A stretch of DNA of 64,000 nt from Agromyces flavus (GTDB lineage Bacteria; Actinomycetota; Actinomycetes; Actinomycetales; Microbacteriaceae): the NCBI RefSeq assembly GCF_900104685.1, contig NZ_LT629755.1, positions 1,736,001-1,800,000 of the forward strand. Reading direction: 5' to 3'. A model generated the notes under the pieces. That model made no database searches. It had not been told where the DNA came from and saw nothing but the letters and a program-made list of their open reading frames with translations. Shown here one piece after another: positions 58,573 to 64,000 of the stretch. Positions within the stretch are counted from its first letter, which is position 1; each line of letters starts with the position of its first letter. A program made the translations under genes and the position numbers.

Positions 58573-58606
58573 CGGATGCCGCGTCCCGCCCGGGACGCGG
58601 CATCCG
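58573..58606 (+). terminator. 16-bp hairpin between metY and metX
   Basis: CGGATGCCGCGTCCCG pairs perfectly with 58591-58606 around two bases, 19 bases past the metY stop. It should terminate metY or reduce read-through into metX. Confidence 0.78.
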
Positions 58607-58669
58607 TCGTCTCCGGTGCGACGACGTAACAGTCGCCTCGGCGGCGGCGCAGTCCGGGAGAATCGAGGC

Positions 58670-59878
58670 ATGGACTGGCAGACGATCTCGGAGACGGTGC
58701 CCGCGAGCATCGTGCCCGAGGCCCGTGCCGCCCATCAGCTCGCCGGGCGCGCACCGGTCACGGGCGCATGGCGCGAGGGCGACCCGGTCGGCGACCGCCG
58801 CTTCGCCCGCGTCGGCGATCTCGCACTCGAGTCCGGCCAGGTGCTCCCGCGCGTGCGCATCGCGTACGAGACGTGGGGCGAGCTCTCCGCCGCCCGCGAC
58901 AACGCGATCCTCGTCCTCCACGCGCTCACCGGCGACAGCCACGTGCTCGGCCCGTCCGGGCCCGGCCATGCGAGCGCCGGGTGGTGGCCCGGCGTCGTGG
59001 GCCCCGGTCGCGCCATCGACACCGAGCGGTACTTCGTGGTCGCGCCGAACGTGGTCGGCGGATGCCAGGGCTCGACGGGTCCGGCGTCGGTCGCCCCCGA
59101 CGGCGTGGAGTGGGGGGCCAGGTTCCCGTTCCTGACCATCCGCGACCAGGTGCGCGCGCAGGTGGCCTTCGCCCGCGCCCTCGGGATCGAGCGCTTCGCG
59201 GCCGTGGTCGGCGGCTCGATGGGCGCCATGCACGTGCTCGAGTGGGCGGCGATGGCGCCCGAGGCGGTCGAGCGCATCGCCGTGCTCGCCGCGCCCGCCG
59301 CGACCTCGGCCGACCAGATCGCGCTGAACTCGGTCCAGCTCGAGGCGGTTCGCAGCGATCCCGCCTTCAACGGCGGCGCCTACTACGACGCGCCCGACGG
59401 CGAGGGCCCCACGCGCGGACTCTCGCTCGCGCGGCGCATGGCGATGCTGAACTACCGAACGCCGGCCGAGCTGAACCACCGGTTCGAGCGCAGCTGGCAG
59501 TCGAGCCTCGACCCACTGGGCGGCGGCGGTCGTTTCGCGGTCGAGTCCTATCTCGACTTCCACGGCAACCGGTTCACGCGGCGCTTCGACGCCAACAGCT
59601 ACCTCGTGTTGACCGAGGCGATGAACTCGCACGACCTCGGCCGCGGCCGCGGCGGGGTGGATGCCGCGCTCCATCGCATCACGGCGCGAAGCCTCGTGCT
59701 CGGCATCGACAGCGACCGGTACTTCCCGCTCGACGGGCAGCGCGAGATCGCCCGCCGGCTGAGCGGGAGCATCCACGGCCCCGAGCCCGTCGTGCTGCGG
59801 TCCGACTACGGCCACGACGCCTTCCTCATCGAGGACGATGCGGTCGGCGCGGCCCTGGCCGACCTGCTCGCGGCGTGA
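58670..59878 (+). CDS. metX: Homoserine O-acetyltransferase
   Basis: 402 residues, alpha/beta hydrolase fold. Early VRIAYETWGELSAARDNAIL, the nucleophile in VVGGSMGAMHVLEWA, the acid in VLGIDSDRYFP and the base in YGHDAFLIE. It acetylates homoserine from acetyl-CoA. The ATG follows GAGG by 2 bases. Confidence 0.95.
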   Translation: MDWQTISETVPASIVPEARAAHQLAGRAPVTGAWREGDPVGDRRFARVGDLALESGQVLPRVRIAYETWGELSAARDNAILVLHALTGDSHVLGPSGPGHASAGWWPGVVGPGRAIDTERYFVVAPNVVGGCQGSTGPASVAPDGVEWGARFPFLTIRDQVRAQVAFARALGIERFAAVVGGSMGAMHVLEWAAMAPEAVERIAVLAAPAATSADQIALNSVQLEAVRSDPAFNGGAYYDAPDGEGPTRGLSLARRMAMLNYRTPAELNHRFERSWQSSLDPLGGGGRFAVESYLDFHGNRFTRRFDANSYLVLTEAMNSHDLGRGRGGVDAALHRITARSLVLGIDSDRYFPLDGQREIARRLSGSIHGPEPVVLRSDYGHDAFLIEDDAVGAALADLLAA

Positions 59879-60002
59879 CGTTCCGGGTGCGATGGTCCGC
59901 TTCGTGGCCGATTGACCCGCATACGGGGGTCGTCCTGCGTTATCTTCGTACCTGACGGCGATGCAGTGCGCCGTGCCGACGGGCGTCACAAAAGGGGGTG
60001 GC

Positions 60003-61166
60003 ATGCGTCGCATCGACAAGGAGCGCGACCGGCTGCTGCGACGCCTCGCGCGCGCCGGCGGCCTCACGGGCGCGATCCTCGCGCTCGCGTGCCTGCTCGT
60101 CCCGGGGGTGCTCGACGACGAGCGCTTCGCGCTGGTCGTGGCACTCGACCTGCTCCTGATCCTCCTCACGGTGCTCGCGACCTCGCGCGGCGCCCTGCTC
60201 CCCACCGTCGGCGCCCTGGCCGCCGCGGTCGGGCTCATGGTGGCGATCGGGGTCGACACCGTGCTCGATCCGGCCGCCGCCACGGCGCTGGCCATCACCG
60301 CGGGTCTCACCACGCCCGCGATCGCCGTTCCGACCATCGTCCGTCCGAACGGCACCGGCATCGTCGTCGCGGCCGTCGCCGCCGTGCTCGGCTCGCTCGG
60401 CATCTGCGCCGCCACCGGCTCCGACGTCGGCCTCGTGCTCGTCGCCGCGATGGCCGGCTGGATCGCGATGATCGCCACGGGAGTCTGGCTCGCCCGGGCG
60501 ATCGCCCGCGCAGCCGAACGGATCGACGAGGTGGGTCGGGCCCACGAGGCCGAACGGCTCGCGAGCGAATCCGAGGCGCAGCAGCGACAGGATGCCCGCG
60601 TGCTCCACGACACGGTGCTGGCCACGCTGAGCCTGCTCGCCCATTCCGGCGTCGGCGTCGGTGCGAGCGCCCTGCGCCAGCAGGCCGGCGACGATGCTCG
60701 CCTGCTCCGGCAACTGCGACTCGGTGCCCCTCTCGACAACGGATCCAGCGCCATCTTCTCCCCTGAGTCCGCGGTCGCGGGCGGCGGGCTCGGGACGACC
60801 TTCGAGTCGGTCCGCAAGCGGTTCGCGCGCATGGGCCTCGACGTGAAATGGCATGGCGCGGGCCAGCTCATGCTCCCGCGCGACACCCTCGATGCGCTGC
60901 TCGGCGCGCTCGGCGAGTGCCTCGAGAACGTGCGGCGCCACTCCGGCGTGAACGAGGCCGATGTCACGATCACCGACGACGAACGCACCGTCCGCGCCAT
61001 GGTCACCGACCAGGGCCACGGGTTCGAGCCGGCCGCGGTCGATCCGGCCCGGCTCGGCTTCGCCGAGTCCGTCGTCGGCCGCCTGCACACCGTCGGCGGG
61101 CGCGCCCGGGTCTTCAGCTCGCCGGGCTCGGGCACGACGGTGATGCTGGAGGTGCCGAAGCCGTGA
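60003..61166 (+). CDS. Sensor histidine kinase (HisKA_3/NarL type)
   Basis: 387 residues. About five to six membrane helices (residues ~20-165), a short coiled linker, the phosphoacceptor H202 in RVLHDTVLATLSLLAHSG, and an ATPase domain with N309 in GECLENVRRHSG and D336-x-G in VTDQGHGFEP. It would phosphorylate the LuxR-type regulator two genes on. AAGGGGG precedes the ATG. The 124-bp leader has no clear promoter. Confidence 0.92.
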   Translation: MRRIDKERDRLLRRLARAGGLTGAILALACLLVPGVLDDERFALVVALDLLLILLTVLATSRGALLPTVGALAAAVGLMVAIGVDTVLDPAAATALAITAGLTTPAIAVPTIVRPNGTGIVVAAVAAVLGSLGICAATGSDVGLVLVAAMAGWIAMIATGVWLARAIARAAERIDEVGRAHEAERLASESEAQQRQDARVLHDTVLATLSLLAHSGVGVGASALRQQAGDDARLLRQLRLGAPLDNGSSAIFSPESAVAGGGLGTTFESVRKRFARMGLDVKWHGAGQLMLPRDTLDALLGALGECLENVRRHSGVNEADVTITDDERTVRAMVTDQGHGFEPAAVDPARLGFAESVVGRLHTVGGRARVFSSPGSGTTVMLEVPKP

Positions 61167-62467
61167 ACCTGCTGCGACGCACGGCGCGCGACGACGAGGC
61201 GCCCCGCGACACCACGCACGAGAGCCAGTTCCGCCGGCCGACGCGGTCGGCCCGCGCCGCGGAGGACATCCGCGGCGCGCACGGCGGACGCCGCCTCGCC
61301 GCGGGGGTCGCGCTCGCGGCGGGTGCGATCGTGCTCGCGCACCTCGTCCACGCGATCTCGCTGACGTCGACGTTCCCTCCCGACACGTCGGCGCTCCCCG
61401 GCTGGATCGCACTCGCCGTGGTCACGCTCGGCGGCGTCGTGGCGACGCGCGGGATCAGCCAGGTCTCCGACACCGTGCTCGTCGCTCTCCTGATCGGCCT
61501 GGCCGTTCCCGTCTGGCTCGACGTGGCCGCGACGTCGAGCCTCCTGCCGCTGGGAATCACGCCGACGGCAGCTCCCGCCGCCGCGGCTGTCCTCATGCCG
61601 GTGGCCGCCCTGCGCGAGACCCGCACGCCCGTCGCCGCGGCATCCGTCATCGCCGCCGTGCTCGCCGTCGTGGCGCTCATCCAGGCCCCCGAGGCGGGGA
61701 CCACCACGGTCGTCGGACTCGGCGTCGCCGCGAGCGCCGTCGTGCCCGTCGTGCTCGTGACCGTCGCGGTCCGCGGGTTCCGGCGGCTCGTCGGCCGCGA
61801 GCTCGACCTCTCGCTCGTGCAGTCGACCGTGGCCACGCCGCGATCGGCGGTCGGCATGCGCGCATCCGAGGAGCTGGCCGAGCTGGATTACGACGCCGAG
61901 TCCCTGCTCGACGACGTCGGGTCCGGACGGATCGCGATCCCGCTGCCCGGCGACGCCGCCGACCGCGCGGGCCGGCTCGCCGCCCGGCTGCGCGTCCGGC
62001 TCATCGAGGGACGCACCGACACCTGGCTCCGTCACGCGGTCACCGAGTCCGCGTACCTCAGCCGCCGCGTGTCGGTCGACGATCCCGGCGGCCTCGCGGG
62101 ACTGCTCGCACCGCCGCAGCGCGACGGACTCCTGCTCGCGCTCTGGCTCATCGCGGGCCAGCGGCGTCGCAAGGCGTCCGAGCCGCCGCTCGAGGTGCGG
62201 GTCGTGTGCCGCGATGCCGAGGCCGAACCCCAACACGACGCCGACCCGCTCGGCGACGCATCGCGGGTCGCCATCCGATTCGAGGTTTCCGGTGTCACCG
62301 CACGGAAGGTCGACGCGGCGACCTGGGAGGCACTCGCTAGTGTCGGAGGACATGACGTCGTCCAGGGACCCGACGGGTTCCGGGTCGACGTGGACTGCCG
62401 GATCGAGCCCACGGTCCGTGGAGGCACATCGGCGCCACGCAGCGCCGCTTATCCGAGGGGGGTATGA
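61163..62467 (+). CDS. Membrane protein of a two-component operon, possible degenerate kinase
   Basis: 434 residues. About five to six hydrophobic helices (residues ~45-210) and a soluble C-terminal half. The latter (LVQSTVATPRSAVGMRASEE, then WLRHAVTESAYLSRR) resembles the layout of a kinase core, but no H-box, N-box or G-box is visible. It overlaps the kinase gene by 4 bases (GTGA). It may modulate the kinase or sense a signal. I do not recognise the family. Confidence 0.75.
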   Translation: MNLLRRTARDDEAPRDTTHESQFRRPTRSARAAEDIRGAHGGRRLAAGVALAAGAIVLAHLVHAISLTSTFPPDTSALPGWIALAVVTLGGVVATRGISQVSDTVLVALLIGLAVPVWLDVAATSSLLPLGITPTAAPAAAAVLMPVAALRETRTPVAAASVIAAVLAVVALIQAPEAGTTTVVGLGVAASAVVPVVLVTVAVRGFRRLVGRELDLSLVQSTVATPRSAVGMRASEELAELDYDAESLLDDVGSGRIAIPLPGDAADRAGRLAARLRVRLIEGRTDTWLRHAVTESAYLSRRVSVDDPGGLAGLLAPPQRDGLLLALWLIAGQRRRKASEPPLEVRVVCRDAEAEPQHDADPLGDASRVAIRFEVSGVTARKVDAATWEALASVGGHDVVQGPDGFRVDVDCRIEPTVRGGTSAPRSAAYPRGV

Positions 62468-62468
62468 C

Positions 62469-63122
62469 GTGGCCGACCTGGAACCGTCGCGCATCCGACT
62501 GGCGATCGTCGACGATCATCGCATGCTCCTCGGGGCCCTCTCAGAGTGGCTCCGAGGTGCCGCGTCCGACATCGACCTCGTGGCCGCGGTGCCCTCGTGG
62601 TCCGAGCTGCTCGCGCATCCCGCGTTCCCCGTCGACGTGGTCCTGCTCGATCTCGACCTCCGCGACAACATCCCGATCTCGATCAAGCTGTCGACCCTCA
62701 AGTCGGCGGGCGTGCGCACCATGCTCATGAGCACCTACTCCGAGCCTGCGGTGGTGCGCGAGGCACTCGGCGCGGGCGCGCTCGGCTACCTCGTGAAGTC
62801 CGAGCCCGTCGAGACGATCGTCGAGGCGATCCGCGCCGCGCAGCGCGGCGAGTCGTACCTCAGCCGCGAGCTCGAGGACGCGCTCGACGACGACGGGGCC
62901 GCACCGCGCCTGAGCGCGCAGGAGCGCCGCGTCATGGCGCTCTACGGAGCGGGGCAGCCCGTGAAGGCGGTGGCGTTCCAGCTCGGCATCTCGGAGGAGA
63001 CCGCCAAGAGCTACCTCAAGCGCATCCGCGAGAAGTACCGCCTGGCCGGCTACGACGTGGGCACCAAGGTGGCGCTGCGCAAGCGCGCCATCGCCGACGG
63101 CATCCTGCTGCAGTCCGAGTGA
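62469..63122 (+). CDS. LuxR/NarL-family response regulator
   Basis: 217 residues. Receiver domain with IVDDHRMLLGAL, the phosphoacceptor aspartate in VVLLDLDLRD, LMSTYSE and the lysine in YLVKSEP. The C-terminal helix-turn-helix (LSAQERRVMALYGAGQPVKA, VAFQLGISEETAKSYLKRI) is a LuxR variant. GTG start after GAGGGGGG, one base past the upstream stop. Its targets may include this operon. Confidence 0.93.
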   Translation: MADLEPSRIRLAIVDDHRMLLGALSEWLRGAASDIDLVAAVPSWSELLAHPAFPVDVVLLDLDLRDNIPISIKLSTLKSAGVRTMLMSTYSEPAVVREALGAGALGYLVKSEPVETIVEAIRAAQRGESYLSRELEDALDDDGAAPRLSAQERRVMALYGAGQPVKAVAFQLGISEETAKSYLKRIREKYRLAGYDVGTKVALRKRAIADGILLQSE

Positions 63123-63131
63123 GTCGCCACC

Positions 63132-64000
63132 TCAGTCGACGATGGCGCCGATCGCGCCGGTGACCGAGGGCATCGGGATGCCGCGGCGCCGGCGCGCCCG
63201 GTCGAGGGAGAACGTCGCGAGCGCGAGGGCGCTGCCGGCCACGGTGAACAGGAGGCCGACCCACACGGGCGCGACGTAGCCGAGCCCGGCCGCGATCACC
63301 ATGCCGCCGACGATGGCACCGAGGCTGTTGCCGATGTTCAACGCCGAGTGGTTCAGGGCCGCGGCGATCGACTGGCTGTCGCGCGCGATGTCCATCAGGC
63401 GCGCCTGGATCGTCGGCGAGAGCGCCGCGGCGGATGCCCCGACGAGGAAGACACCCGCTCCGAGCCCGAGCGGATGCCACGCGGTGAGCGCCGTGAGCAC
63501 GAGCGAGCCGGCGAGCGTGGCGAAGAACAGATACATCGAGCGTCGCACGCTCCAGTCGGCGAGGCGCCCGCCGACGAGGTTGCCGATCGTCATGCCGAGG
63601 CCGAACACCACGAGCACCACCGGGACGAACGAAGCCGGCAGCCCGGTCACCTCGGTCGCGAGCGGGGCGACGTAGCTGTAGACCGCGAAGAGTCCGCCGA
63701 ACCCGATGGCGCCGATCGCGAGCGCGAACCACGCCTGGACGCGCGTGAAGACCCGGAGCTCGCGCACGATCGTGGCGGACGGGTCGCCGGCCTGCCACGG
63801 CACGGCCGCCGCGACGGCGACGAAGGTCGCCACGAAGATGGCCGCGACGGCGACGTACGCCACGCGCCATCCCGCCTGCTGGCCGAGCCAGGTGATCAGC
63901 GGGACGCCGACGACGTTCGAGATCGTGAGCCCCGAGAGGACGAGTGCGACGCCGCGGGCGCGCTTGCCCGGCCCCATCAGGCCGGCGGCGACGAGGGAGG
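63132..64000 (-). CDS. MFS transporter, C-terminal part (5' end outside the window)
   Basis: 289 codons are visible and the frame stays open at the right edge, so the ATG at 63977 is internal. About nine membrane helices. LMGPGKRARGVALVLSGLTI and NVVGVPLITWLGQ match the DHA1 drug-export group of the major facilitator superfamily. Substrate unknown. Converges on the response regulator with a 9-base gap. Confidence 0.9.
   Translation of the reverse strand, partial: SLVAAGLMGPGKRARGVALVLSGLTISNVVGVPLITWLGQQAGWRVAYVAVAAIFVATFVAVAAAVPWQAGDPSATIVRELRVFTRVQAWFALAIGAIGFGGLFAVYSYVAPLATEVTGLPASFVPVVLVVFGLGMTIGNLVGGRLADWSVRRSMYLFFATLAGSLVLTALTAWHPLGLGAGVFLVGASAAALSPTIQARLMDIARDSQSIAAALNHSALNIGNSLGAIVGGMVIAAGLGYVAPVWVGLLFTVAGSALALATFSLDRARRRRGIPMPSVTGAIGAIVD

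Noticed and set aside
55065..58754. 1229-codon reverse frame covering the acyltransferase and metY
   Set aside because: Only its last 263 codons (the SDR) are real; the rest is antisense to two clear genes.
59879..60002. Promoter of the sensor-kinase operon at TTGACC (59912-59917)
   Set aside because: The nearest good -10 (TATCTT, 59941-59946) is 23 bases away, too far; only a GACCC/GGGTC dyad remains, which is not specific.
58199..62494. Very long open frame on the reverse strand across metY, metX and the kinase operon (1431 codons)
   Set aside because: It is antisense to four well-supported genes, has His/Arg/Asp-rich composition typical of frames opposite GC-rich coding DNA, and shows no domain.

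Overview
The window is strongly GC-rich DNA with compact operons, frequent 4-base stop/start overlaps, many GTG starts and a gene order typical of high-GC Gram-positive bacteria. The long-linker Rho factor, the rho/prfA/prmC/tsaC/wecA/atp neighbourhood, DtxR-type iron boxes and the protein sequences point to an actinobacterium, most likely a Microbacteriaceae member close to Agromyces. The genus is an inference from memory of related proteins, not a search result.

Layout, left to right. At 1-2443 is a Ser/Thr phosphorylation module: kinase N-terminus, PP2C phosphatase and FHA protein. At 2473-6077 is a diamine/GABA catabolic set (aldehyde dehydrogenase, AsnC-type regulator, class III aminotransferase) with a clear inverted-repeat operator. 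At 6156-10020 are a DUF4192 protein, an alkylation-repair pair (ogt-tag), yaaA and a small P-loop kinase. At 10031-17102 is the complete F1Fo ATP synthase operon atpBEFHAGDC, read leftward, with a large hairpin between atpA and atpG. Upstream of it lie an atpI-like gene, wecA and tsaC.

At 19914-22668 is an ABC-2 exporter with a divergent TetR regulator. Then come prmC, the oppositely oriented cysK-cysE, a GNAT gene, prfA and rho. At 29293-34065 is a tightly coupled lysA-hom-thrC-thrB operon, followed by a DUF2993 protein and argS, the latter back to back with a lipoprotein gene and probably leaderless. A tRNA-Arg(CCG) and its terminator precede an envelope-stress-like run: a TPM-domain protein, PspA and a membrane J-domain protein. 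An arginase-like gene and a flavin oxidoreductase/HEXXH pair follow.

At 44075-49060 is a siderophore uptake locus under two DtxR/IdeR-type boxes. At 49148-53167 are an amidase, a GNAT protein, ung, an S51 peptidase-like protein and a phosphoribosyltransferase. An intact IS481-family element (53183-54248, with target duplication) has landed exactly at the stop codon of the upstream potassium-channel gene. The right end holds an SDR, an acyltransferase, the metY-metX methionine genes, a sensor kinase / membrane protein / LuxR response-regulator operon, and a truncated MFS transporter.

The most interesting signals beyond ordinary annotation are these: the IS481 insertion, where the target CTAG core supplies two stop codons, together with an SD-sequestering hairpin over the transposase start; the 16-bp intercistronic hairpin in the ATP synthase operon; a family of hairpins sharing a GGATG(C/T)CGC stem core; an iron box lying over a start codon; many probably leaderless genes; and the TPM-PspA-J-domain and kinase/pseudokinase-like/regulator operons. 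All regulatory calls were made by eye.
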